A DNA stretch of 64,000 nucleotides from Microbacterium fluvii (GTDB taxonomy: Bacteria > Actinomycetota > Actinomycetes > Actinomycetales > Microbacteriaceae), in contig NZ_JAOPFX010000002.1 in NCBI RefSeq assembly GCF_025515205.1, forward strand, positions 1 through 64,000, written 5' to 3'. This document shows positions 53,616-61,709 of the stretch, piece after piece. Within the stretch, counting starts at the first letter, position 1; the number at the start of each line of letters is the position of its first letter. A model generated the notes under the pieces. The model was not told the DNA's origin. It saw only the letters and a list, made by a program, of their open reading frames with translations, and did not search any database. The translations under genes were made by a program, and so were the position numbers.

Positions 53616-54506
53616 TCAGTCCTCGGGGATGGGGAACAGCATCCGCTCGTCGAATTCGCGGTCAGGATCGGGCCCGTTGCCGTGGCCGGTGTCGAGCGCG
53701 TCGATCCGGGCGAGTTCGTCGGGGGAGAGTTCGAAGTCGAAGACGTCGAAGTTCTCAGCGACGCGCTCCGACTTGGTCGACTTCGGAATGGCCGAGCGGC
53801 CCTGCTGCAGGTGCCAGCGGAGCATGATCTGCGCAGTCGACCTGCCGTGCGCTTCGCCCAGCGCGACGAGCACGGGATCCTGCATGACGTTTCGTCGCTC
53901 GTCGCCCCACGGGCCTGGGTAGAAGGTGATGCCGCCGATCGGCGACCAGGCCTGTGTCAGGATGCCTCGCGCGGCGTGCGCGCGCTGGAGAGCGGGCTGC
54001 GAGTGGTACGGATGCAGCTCGACCTGGTTGACGGCGGGCACGATCCCGACCTCCGCCAGCAGGCGGTCGAGGGCGGCCTCGGTGAAGTTGCTCACGCCGA
54101 TCGCACGGACCCTGCCGTCGGCGAGGAGGGTCTCGAGCGCGCGGTAGGCGGCGATCGTGCGGTCGAACAGGTTGGCGGCCTGCTGGTGCAGGATCAGCAG
54201 GTCGAGCTGCTCCACGCCGAGCTTTCTGGTCGACTTCTCCCAGGCGTGCAGGGTCTCGTCGTACCCGTAGTCGCTCGGCCACACCTTGGTCTCGACGAAG
54301 ATCTCGTCGCGATCGAGGCCGGAGCGACGGATGCCCTCGCCGACCTGGCGCTCGTTGCCGTAGGCGGCCGCGGTGTCGATGTGGCGGTAGCCGACCGCCA
54401 ACGCGGTCTCGACGGCAGCGGTGGTCTCCTCCGGCGGGCTCTGGAACACGCCCAGGCCGATCGGGGGGATGCGGACACCGTTGTTGAGGATCAGTTCTGC
54501 GCTCAC
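53616..54506 (-). CDS. Aldo/keto reductase (AKR5-like)
   Basis: A 296-residue NADPH-dependent reductase of the 2,5-diketo-D-gluconate reductase type. HIDTAAAYGNE holds the catalytic Asp and Tyr, VETKVW the Lys and LLILHQQA the His; PKSTKSERVAENFDVF is the cofactor loop. GTG at 54506 is chosen since TAGCGT (54519-54514, minus) lies seven bases before it. It follows the drug-type MFS gene on the same strand and is convergent with the desaturase, stops 15 bases apart. Confidence 0.9.
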   Translation of the reverse strand: MSAELILNNGVRIPPIGLGVFQSPPEETTAAVETALAVGYRHIDTAAAYGNERQVGEGIRRSGLDRDEIFVETKVWPSDYGYDETLHAWEKSTRKLGVEQLDLLILHQQAANLFDRTIAAYRALETLLADGRVRAIGVSNFTEAALDRLLAEVGIVPAVNQVELHPYHSQPALQRAHAARGILTQAWSPIGGITFYPGPWGDERRNVMQDPVLVALGEAHGRSTAQIMLRWHLQQGRSAIPKSTKSERVAENFDVFDFELSPDELARIDALDTGHGNGPDPDREFDERMLFPIPED

Positions 54507-54561
54507 GCCGGCAACGCTACGCGCGGGCTCCGGCGCGAGTAAGGCCCTGGCAGTACCTGGT

Positions 54562-55986
54562 TCACGACGCCTTCTCGGCGACGGCGGTGCTCGCACTCTC
54601 GGCGGTGCGCGAGGGCCGCAAGAGCGCGGCCGGTGCGATGAGAGCCAGCACGACGACCAGGGCCGCGGCGAGGAACAGACTCGCCGTGGTGAGCGCCGCC
54701 GAGGCCTGAGCGGTGATGATCGCGGCCGTGCCGGTTGTGCCGGGCGTCGCTGCGGCGGCCGCGGCCACGAGGATTCCGAGGCCGAGCGACGAGCCCATCT
54801 GGTGGAACGTGTTCACGACTCCCGACGCCGCTCCCGCATCCTGCGCGGTCGCGCCGGCGAGGCCGAAGGTCGTCATGGGGGCGAACGCGAACCCCTGACC
54901 GGCGCCGAGCAGCAGCATCGGCAGGGCGACGGCGGTGAGGTAGTCGCCGTCCTCGGTGATCCGGCTGAGCCAGATCATGCCGGCCAGCGTGAGCACCGCG
55001 CCGACGATGAGGATCGGCGGGTCGCCGAAGCGGCGGACCAGCCAGGGGATGCCCATCGCGACGACGAAGTTGACGAGCGTCATCGGCAGGAACGCCAGCC
55101 CGGCCTGCAGCGGGGTGAACCCGAGTGCCTCCTGCAGGTACTGCGAGGTGAAGAAGAAGAACCCGATCATCGCGCCCAGGTACAGCAGGCGCGTGAGGTA
55201 GGCGCCGGTGCGGATGCGGCTGGCGAACAGTCGCAGCGGCATGATGGGCTGCGACGCGCGGCTCTCGGCGATCACGAACACCGTGAGGATGATCGCGGCT
55301 GTGACGAACCCTGCGATCGTCTGCGGGGCCGCCCATCCGGACTCCGATGCAGAGAGGATCGCGAACACGAGCGACCCGACGCCGAGGGTCGAGGCGACCG
55401 CTCCGATGACGTCGAACCGGCCGGGCAGAGCGACGGATCGGGGCAGGAAGCGGGGCGCGAGCATCAGCATCGCGACGCCGATCGGCACGTTGATGAAGAA
55501 CCCGGCACGCCACGAGAACCACGTCGCCGCCGCCCCGCCGACCACGAGGCCGAGGCTCGCTCCGATCCCGGCGGTCGCGGAGTACCAGGCGACCGCGCGG
55601 CTGCGCTCCTCGCCTTCGAAGGTCGCGGTGATCAGCGACAGCGCGGACGGGGCGACGATCGCGGCGCCGACGCCCTGCACGGCTCGAGCCGCGATGATCC
55701 ACCATGCGGCGGGTGCGAGCGCGATCAGCAGCGAGGCCAGCGAGAACACGACCAGTCCGAAGATGAAGACCGGCTTGCGCCCCAGGATGTCGCCCGCCCG
55801 CGCGCCGAGCAGCAGCAGCCCGCCGAACACGAGGGTGTAGGCATCCTGCACCCACGCCAGCTCGGTCGACGAGAGGCCGAGGTCGGCTTGCAGGTTCGGC
55901 AGCGCCGTGAAGATGACCGAGTTGTCGAGCAGGATCATGAAGTAGCTGACGAGGACGATCGTGAGGATCGCGCCCTTGTGAAGCAT
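54562..55986 (-). CDS. MFS drug transporter, DHA2 (14-helix) type
   Basis: A 474-residue pump. FMILLDNSVIFTALPNLQADLG and RAVQGVGAAIVAPSALSLI (parts) are the classic DHA2 motifs of EmrB/QacA-type proton-drug antiporters, with about 14 helices. ATG at 55986 has GAGAGGAAG upstream. A run of 11 G (56000-56010) lies just before that site, in the intergenic region shared with the XRE regulator. The regulator probably controls it. Confidence 0.92.
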   Translation of the reverse strand: MLHKGAILTIVLVSYFMILLDNSVIFTALPNLQADLGLSSTELAWVQDAYTLVFGGLLLLGARAGDILGRKPVFIFGLVVFSLASLLIALAPAAWWIIAARAVQGVGAAIVAPSALSLITATFEGEERSRAVAWYSATAGIGASLGLVVGGAAATWFSWRAGFFINVPIGVAMLMLAPRFLPRSVALPGRFDVIGAVASTLGVGSLVFAILSASESGWAAPQTIAGFVTAAIILTVFVIAESRASQPIMPLRLFASRIRTGAYLTRLLYLGAMIGFFFFTSQYLQEALGFTPLQAGLAFLPMTLVNFVVAMGIPWLVRRFGDPPILIVGAVLTLAGMIWLSRITEDGDYLTAVALPMLLLGAGQGFAFAPMTTFGLAGATAQDAGAASGVVNTFHQMGSSLGLGILVAAAAAATPGTTGTAAIITAQASAALTTASLFLAAALVVVLALIAPAALLRPSRTAESASTAVAEKAS

Positions 55987-55999
55987 GGGGCTTCCTCTC

Positions 56000-56010
56000 G
56001 GGGGGGGGGG
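56000..56010. repeat. Homopolymer run of 11 G between divergent MFS and XRE genes
   Basis: Eleven consecutive G start 14 bases upstream of the MFS start codon, next to its ribosome-binding site. Run length changes would alter promoter or leader spacing. It may also be an assembly weak point. Confidence 0.8.
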
Positions 56011-56112
56011 TGATCCCAGCCCACTGGGGGATGCCGGCGGGCGGGAGTGTCCGTCGTGACCGGTACCCGCAGGGCCTCCCTCGCCGACGCCGCGCGGCGT
56101 AGCTTCTGTGAC

Positions 56113-56988
56113 ATGGATCACCGCAGTGAAGTGCGCGAGTTCCTCTCGACGAGACGCGACCGCATGACCCCGGATCAGGCCGGGCTCCCCGCCTACGGCG
56201 GCAATCGGCGCGTGCCGGGGCTGCGCCGCGAAGAGGTTGCGCTGCTGGCGGGCGTCAGCGTCGACTACTACACCCGCCTCGAGCGGGGCGATCTCTCCGG
56301 CGCCTCCGACAGCGTGCTCGATGCCCTCGCACGCGCCCTCCAGCTCGACGAAGCCGAGACGGCGCACCTGTTCGATCTCGCCCGCACTGCGAACGTGTCA
56401 CCCACGGCGCGCCGGCCGAGGAAGAAGACGGAGGCCGTGCGCCCCAGCATCCAACGTCTGATGGATGCGATGACGGATGCGCCGGCGATCCTGCGCAACA
56501 ACTACTTCGACTACGTCGCCGCCAACGCGCTCGGCCGTGCGCTCTACGCACCGGTGTTCGCCGACCCCGCGCCGAACAGCGCCCGCTTCGCGTTTCTCGA
56601 CCCGGCCGCGCAGGACTTCTATCCGGAGTGGGAGAAGAACACCCAGGAACTCGTCGCCGCGATGAGGGGAGAGGCCGGCCGCAATCCCTTCGACAGGAAG
56701 CTGACCGACCTGGTGGGTGAGCTCTCGACCCGCTCCGAGCGGTTCCGCAGCCTCTGGGCTGCGCACAACGTGCGCTTCCACCGCAGCGGGGTCAAGCGGA
56801 TCCACCATCCGGTCGTCGGCGAGCTCGTCCTCACCTACGAGGCGTTCGAGTTGCCCGCCGATCCCGGCCTCACGCTGTCGACCTACACGGCCGAACCCGG
56901 ATCGGCCTCTGCCGACACCCTCACGCTGCTCGCCAGCTGGGCGGCCAGTGCCGACGCCGCCGTCGTGAAGGCCCGCCCGCTCGGGTGA
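56113..56988 (+). CDS. XRE-family regulator with MmyB-like ligand domain
   Basis: A 291-residue regulator. Residues about 1-90 hold a helix-turn-helix (VPGLRREEVALLAGVSVDYYTRLERG, in parts) and residues about 100-260 the MmyB-like sensor, which binds fatty-acid-like ligands in known members. TAGCTT (56100-56105) lies seven bases before the ATG, predicting a leaderless mRNA; the longer GTG frame is rejected for that reason. It diverges from the DHA2 pump and likely controls it. MmyB regulators often pair with SDR or MFS genes. Confidence 0.9.
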   Translation: MDHRSEVREFLSTRRDRMTPDQAGLPAYGGNRRVPGLRREEVALLAGVSVDYYTRLERGDLSGASDSVLDALARALQLDEAETAHLFDLARTANVSPTARRPRKKTEAVRPSIQRLMDAMTDAPAILRNNYFDYVAANALGRALYAPVFADPAPNSARFAFLDPAAQDFYPEWEKNTQELVAAMRGEAGRNPFDRKLTDLVGELSTRSERFRSLWAAHNVRFHRSGVKRIHHPVVGELVLTYEAFELPADPGLTLSTYTAEPGSASADTLTLLASWAASADAAVVKARPLG

Positions 56989-57029
56989 GAACGGGGCGCA
57001 GGGGACGCGCCTGCGCTGGTCGTGAAAAG

Positions 57030-57103
57030 TGGAGGGGCTGACGGGAATCGAACCCGCGCTGTCTGCTTGGGAAGCAGAAGTTCTGCCATTGAACTACAGC
57101 CCC
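57030..57103 (-). tRNA. tRNA-Gly, anticodon CCC
   Basis: On the minus strand the gene starts GGGGCTG (57103) and ends CAGCCCC-T-CCA (57030), so CCA is encoded. The anticodon arm TCTGC-TTCCCAA-GCAGA gives anticodon CCC. The T-arm GCGGGTTCGATTCCCGT is intact. Length is 74 bases with CCA. It reads GGG codons. Confidence 0.95.
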
Positions 57104-57424
57104 GAGGTGCCGAAGCACCCCTTGATCATACCCAGGAGAAGGGCGTCGGAGTGCTCGAGCAGCGCCGCGACGGATCGGGAGACCGGCGGAGACCTCGCAG
57201 AGTGGCCACCGGCCTCCTTGCTACTGAAGCCACGGGCGTGCCGAGAGCGGAAGGATCAGCGCACTCGTCTTCGGGATCGCCTCGAAGCCCATCTCGATCC
57301 AGTGACGCTTCAGTGCCAGCAGCTGCTCAGGGGCTCCGGCCTGGGCTTGGGGCGCGCGCTGTCCACGTAGTGGCGGGGTCCGACCGCGTCGCAAGTCGGG
57401 CCCCGCCGACCTGGCGTTCGATCG
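57104..57424. other. Intergenic stretch of about 320 bases with a possible gene remnant
   Basis: No convincing full gene is present. On the minus strand, an open stretch ending with TAG at 57223-57221 reads LLALKRHWIEMGF then EAIPKTSALILPLS, which looks protein-like, but no start codon or ribosome site with support is visible. It could be the tail of a decayed gene belonging with the lower-GC gene at 57425. Confidence 0.4.
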
Positions 57425-57985
57425 CTACTTCTTGATCAGGCGGTTCGAGATGGTGCCCCGGACGGTTGCCCAGTCGTCTTCATCATTTGCGAGATGAATG
57501 GTGAAGTTCGACACACCCCCTCGCGCGACCGCGGTTTGCAGAGCCTTCGAGTCCTCCAGTTCTGTCGTTCCTTCGGTGGCGCCTTCGTAGAACCTGACTT
57601 CCAAGCTCGCGATCAGGACGCCGTCTTCGCGGAGGGAGCCGCTCATATCGATCTCCACTCGCTCCTCGCCGCCGAACCCGGCCTCCCAGTCCAGGATGGT
57701 GACGCTGATGTCGTCGGTCGATAGTTGAGTCTCCGAGCGGAAAGCACGGAAGCCGTGCTCATCCGAGCCGAATGTCTCGTAGTCATGGAACTCAGCTGTG
57801 CCCGTCACCGCGACCTGGTGGATCGACGCCTTGGCCGCTCCGAGGGCCTCGATGTCGATGCCGTCGACGCCCCCCTTGTAGACCACCTGGCCCGGCGTAG
57901 CCCGAATGAGGTCGATCCAGCCTTTGGGGACGGGCAGCACCCAGTCCACAGCAGGCTTGATCGCGATGTCGTGAATGTTCGGCAT
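57425..57985 (-). CDS. Protein of unknown function, lower GC than neighbours
   Basis: A 186-residue soluble protein. The start ATG at 57985 has AAAGGAAGG upstream. It is strand-rich and acidic, with VSVTILDWEAGFGGEERVEID-like beta-sheet segments and no membrane helix or signal. No family is recognised. GC looks near 60%, clearly under its neighbours, and it stands alone between a tRNA gene and a 250-base gap, suggesting an accessory gene. Confidence 0.75.
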   Translation of the reverse strand: MPNIHDIAIKPAVDWVLPVPKGWIDLIRATPGQVVYKGGVDGIDIEALGAAKASIHQVAVTGTAEFHDYETFGSDEHGFRAFRSETQLSTDDISVTILDWEAGFGGEERVEIDMSGSLREDGVLIASLEVRFYEGATEGTTELEDSKALQTAVARGGVSNFTIHLANDEDDWATVRGTISNRLIKK

Positions 57986-58238
57986 GGCACGCCTTCCTTT
58001 CGAATCACGGGTCTGAGCGATTGCTCAAGAGGAACCCTCAACTCCTCCGCACGATAGGAATCGGCACTACCCATCCGGTACCGGTCCGAGGCGGGAGCCA
58101 CGCTGCGAGCACGACACGGTCGCGCCTTCCTGGATGCTGCTCCTTGAGGTCAGTGTGACTCCAGGCGCCGACGCGCGAGGGGCCGCCTGTGGATAACCCG
58201 CCAGCGGCAGGAGATCTGACGGCGCGACGACTCCGCGT

Positions 58239-59459
58239 CTAGTCCGCTGCCGCGTGGGTCACCTGCATCCGCCGGTTCAACCTCTCCGACATCACCAGGC
58301 CCAGGGCGACCAAGAGCAGGAGGTAGAGCGGCAGCACCCACATCCCCGTCCAGGCGGACAGCCCGCCGAACAGCGGCGGCATGACGGTGGATCCGGTGTA
58401 GGCGGCGGCCATCTGGATGCCGATGATCGCTTGCGAGTTGCGGGCGCCGAAGTTCGCGGGGGTGGAGTGCACGATCGCCGGGTAGATGGGGGCGCAGCCG
58501 AGGCCGGCGATCACGAGACCGGCCAGCGCGAGGGCGTCGGTGGTGAAGGGCAGTGCGATCAGCGCGACGCCGACGCCGACGGTGAGGAAGCCGCCCCGGA
58601 TGAGGGCGCGGTCGCCGACGCGGTCGGCGAAGAATCCGCTGAGGAAGCGGCCGGCGGTGATGCCGAGCAGGAACAGCGCGCCGAAGGTCGCCGCCGTGGC
58701 CGCGTCGATGCCGCGCTCGGTGACGAGGTAGGTCGAGGCCCAGAGGATGAGGGTGCTCTCCACGGCGCAGTAGGCGAAGAAGGCGGCGAGGATCAGCGGC
58801 ACGCCGGGGATGCTGAGGGCGGCGCGCAGGGGCACGTGCCGGTGTGCGGGAGCGTTCGACGGTGCGACGGTATCGGTGGTGTCGTCGTGCGCGACGGGAG
58901 GCCGAGTGCGATCGACGCGCGTCCAGAGCGGAAGGCTCACGAAGAGAAGGGCGGTGAGCACGACTTGAATGCCGCCGACGACCTGGTAGGCGCTGGACCA
59001 GCCGAGTCCGGAGCTGATCGCGGCGCCCATGATGAAGGGGCTGATGGAGGCGCCGACACCCCAGAAGCTGTGCAGCCAGTTCATGTGCCGTGCCGCGTAG
59101 TGCAGGGCGACGTAGTTGTTCAGGGCGGCATCGACCGCGCCCGCGCCGAGGCCGTACGGGATGGCCCACAGGCACAGCATCCAGAACGAACCCGAGAACG
59201 CGAACCCGAGCAGGGCGGATGCTGTGAGGGCGACGCTCACGGCGGTGACCAGCCCCGCGCCGAAGCGCCGCGTGACGCGCTCTGACAGCAGGCTCGACAC
59301 GATCGTGCCGGCGGCGATGATCATGGTGAGGATGCCGGCATATCCCAGGGGGACCCCGAGGTCCTCGTGCATCACGGGCCAGCCGGAGCCGACGAGCGCA
59401 TCGGGCAGGCCGAGACTGATGAACGCGATGTAGATGATCGCGAGAAGCAAGGCGTACAT
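58239..59459 (-). CDS. MFS transporter (FucP/YbjJ-like)
   Basis: A 406-residue membrane protein with 12 helices. The first helices (IYIAFISLGLPDALVGSGWP) and HYAARHMNWLHSFWGVGAS are characteristic of the FucP/YbjJ-type branch with roles in sugar import. ATG at 59459 has GGAG about 12 bases upstream. It lies upstream of a 250-base gap. Substrate is unknown; a sugar or small polar compound is likely. Confidence 0.87.
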   Translation of the reverse strand: MYALLLAIIYIAFISLGLPDALVGSGWPVMHEDLGVPLGYAGILTMIIAAGTIVSSLLSERVTRRFGAGLVTAVSVALTASALLGFAFSGSFWMLCLWAIPYGLGAGAVDAALNNYVALHYAARHMNWLHSFWGVGASISPFIMGAAISSGLGWSSAYQVVGGIQVVLTALLFVSLPLWTRVDRTRPPVAHDDTTDTVAPSNAPAHRHVPLRAALSIPGVPLILAAFFAYCAVESTLILWASTYLVTERGIDAATAATFGALFLLGITAGRFLSGFFADRVGDRALIRGGFLTVGVGVALIALPFTTDALALAGLVIAGLGCAPIYPAIVHSTPANFGARNSQAIIGIQMAAAYTGSTVMPPLFGGLSAWTGMWVLPLYLLLLVALGLVMSERLNRRMQVTHAAAD

Positions 59460-59580
59460 CGGTCAGGGGCTCCAGGCGGCGGTTCGGCGGTGCCGCGACG
59501 GGAGTCGACACGGCGCGATCAGCGCCAGTCTGCCATCTCCGATCCATACTCAGGCGCAGCCTGAGAGGCGGCATCCGCCC

Positions 59581-60594
59581 TCACGGCCACAGCAGCGACT
59601 TGATCGCGCGCCTCTCGTCCATGGCGGCGTACGCCTCGCCGACCTCGCTCAGCGGCAGCTCGAGGTCGAAGACCAAGCCGGGATCGATGGTGCGGTTCCA
59701 CACGAGTTCCATGAGGTGGGGCAGGTAGGCGCGGCAGTCGGCGGGGCCGCCCTTGATGCCGACGTTGCGCCAGAAGAGCTGGTCGATGGGCAGGTCGCCG
59801 TGCGGCACGCCGACCAGGCCCACACTGCCGCCGTCGCGCACGCTGCCGACCGCCTGAAGTCGCGCGCCCTCGGTGCCCACGCACTCGAGCACGCGGTCGG
59901 CGCCGATGCCGTCGGTGAGCTCTCTGACCCTGGCGATGCCGGCCTCGTCGCGTTCGGTGACGATGTGGGTCGCCCCGAAGGTGGTGGCCACGCGCTGCCG
60001 GGCCTCGTGCCGGCTCATCGCGATCACCGTCGTCGCGCCGAGATGTGCGGCGGCCAGCACGGCGCACAGCCCGACCGCGCCGTCGCCGACGACCGCGACG
60101 CTGTCGCCGGGCCGCACGCCGGCCGAGACGGCCGCGTGCCAGCCGGTGCACATCACGTCGGAGAGGGCGAGCAGGCTCGGGATCAGGTCGCCTGACGGGT
60201 ATTCGGGGGTGGCGACGAGGGTGCCGTCGGCCAAGGGGATGCGGATCTGCTCGGCCTGGGCGCCGTCGTAGTGCGAACCGTGCTCGCAGTTCGCCGTCGC
60301 GCCCTTGCGGCACAGGGCACACGTGTCGTCTGACGGATTGAACCCGCCGACGACGAAGTCGCCGGGCTTCACGGTGGTCACCGCGGCGCCGACGGCCGTG
60401 ACGACGCCGCAGAACTCGTGGCCGATCGGCGTCGCACCGTCGACCTTCGAGATGCCTCGGTAGCGCCACAGATCCGACCCGCAGACGCATGTCGCGACCG
60501 TGCGCACGAGCGCATCGGTCGGTTCGACGATCTCGGGGTCGGGGCGCTCCTCGTAGCGGACGTCGCCTGCGGCGTGGATCACTGCTCCATACAT
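59581..60594 (-). CDS. Zinc-dependent alcohol dehydrogenase family protein
   Basis: A 337-residue medium-chain dehydrogenase. CVCGSDLW and GHEFCGVV give the catalytic-zinc ligands; structural-zinc Cys appear at TCALCRKGATANCEHG, with one of the four usual Cys not visible. GDGAVGLCAVLAA is the NAD(P) motif. It oxidises an alcohol or reduces an aldehyde. It lies upstream of the FucP-like MFS gene on the same strand. Confidence 0.9.
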   Translation of the reverse strand: MYGAVIHAAGDVRYEERPDPEIVEPTDALVRTVATCVCGSDLWRYRGISKVDGATPIGHEFCGVVTAVGAAVTTVKPGDFVVGGFNPSDDTCALCRKGATANCEHGSHYDGAQAEQIRIPLADGTLVATPEYPSGDLIPSLLALSDVMCTGWHAAVSAGVRPGDSVAVVGDGAVGLCAVLAAAHLGATTVIAMSRHEARQRVATTFGATHIVTERDEAGIARVRELTDGIGADRVLECVGTEGARLQAVGSVRDGGSVGLVGVPHGDLPIDQLFWRNVGIKGGPADCRAYLPHLMELVWNRTIDPGLVFDLELPLSEVGEAYAAMDERRAIKSLLWP

Positions 60595-60722
60595 GCCACC
60601 AGAGAACCAGGCGCGACAGCCTCGCGGGAGGCCCTGACAGGGCTCCCTTCAGCGGGCGGCATCCCTTGCCGCGCGGCCTCGGCGCTGCTCAGATGGGGTG
60701 AGGCCTTCGAGAGGAGACGGCG

Positions 60723-61088
60723 ATGCCGGGATGGACGCAGCAGGAGCTGGACGAACTCGACCGCGCGGGCGAGGTGCGGGTCGCCGGCCGGCGGGCCGAC
60801 GGCTCATCGAGGTCGCTCACGATCGTGTGGCACGTCGTCGTCGACGGCGACCTGTATCTCCGCTCGGTCAAGGGCCCCGAGGGGCAGTGGTATCGGGGCG
60901 TCGCCCATCACCACGAGGGGTTCCTCCGGTGGGGCTCGACCACCCGCGAGGTGACGTACACGCCCGACTCCTCGCACGACGATGCGGTGGATGCTGCCTA
61001 CTTCGCCAAGTACGGCACGGGCTCTGCGACCCAGTCGCTCATGAAGGCCGAAGCCAGGCAGACCACTCTTCGCGTCGATCCGCGCTGA
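60723..61088 (+). CDS. DUF2255 family protein
   Basis: A 121-residue protein of the flavin-split-barrel-like DUF2255 family. IVWHVVVDGDLYLRSVKGPEGQWYRG (parts) and the C-terminal AYFAKYG are typical. It probably binds a flavin or F420-like cofactor; no reaction is known. AGGAGA lies before the ATG. It is alone, diverging from the alcohol dehydrogenase. Confidence 0.87.
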   Translation: MPGWTQQELDELDRAGEVRVAGRRADGSSRSLTIVWHVVVDGDLYLRSVKGPEGQWYRGVAHHHEGFLRWGSTTREVTYTPDSSHDDAVDAAYFAKYGTGSATQSLMKAEARQTTLRVDPR

Positions 61089-61106
61089 CCGCCCGTCCGT
61101 CCGGCA

Positions 61107-61577
61107 TCAGCGCGAGCGCTGCTCCGGCGGCGCGTAGCCGCTGGCCTCGGCGATGGCGGCGAGGGTGCAGCGCGAGATGCACACGAGCTTGCCGGCCTCG
61201 TCGGTGATGCGGATGTCCCACACCTGCGCGCGCCGCCCGAGGTGCACGGGCGTGGCCACGCCGGTGACCCATGTGCCGTCGCGCGCCGGGCGCACGTGGT
61301 TGGCGTTGATCTCCTGCCCGACCACGTGGAACCGCGCCGGGTCGACGGTGAGATAGCCGCCCCACGAGGCGAGCGTCTCGGCGAAGGCGACCGATGCGCC
61401 GCCGTGCAGCACGCCGGCCGGCTGGATCGTGCGATGGTCGACCGGCATGCGGCCGACGATGCGATCGGCCTCGATCGCGGTGATCTCGATGCCGAGATTC
61501 TCGTTGAGGGTGGACCGGCTGTTCTCGTTGAGCTGTGCGGCCTCGATGCCGCCGAACCAGATCGAGTCGTCTTCCAT
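61107..61577 (-). CDS. PaaI-like hotdog-fold thioesterase
   Basis: A 156-residue thioesterase. The segment PVDHRTIQPAGVLHGGASVAFAETLAS (parts) is the classic 4-hydroxybenzoyl-CoA thioesterase-like core with the HGG oxyanion turn and acidic nucleophile E. It hydrolyses a short or aromatic acyl-CoA. ATG at 61577 is preferred over longer frames that lack homology. It diverges from the acyl-CoA ligase, so the two may act on the same CoA thioesters in opposite directions. Confidence 0.9.
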   Translation of the reverse strand: MEDDSIWFGGIEAAQLNENSRSTLNENLGIEITAIEADRIVGRMPVDHRTIQPAGVLHGGASVAFAETLASWGGYLTVDPARFHVVGQEINANHVRPARDGTWVTGVATPVHLGRRAQVWDIRITDEAGKLVCISRCTLAAIAEASGYAPPEQRSR

Positions 61578-61709
61578 CACCCCACTCAAGCGCAGCGCGG
61601 CGCGCGCCGCACGTCGGGTCGTGCCGCGCAGCGGAACGACCTCGCGCATGATGGAGGCATCCCCGGCATCCTCGGATGCGGACACCGCCGTCTTCCCGAG
61701 GAGTCACCC

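Noticed and set aside
57030..57985. Genomic island integrated at tRNA-Gly
   Set aside because: The tRNA 3' end faces 56989-57029, where only 40 bases separate it from a core-like regulator. No integrase or repeated tRNA end was seen on the other side.
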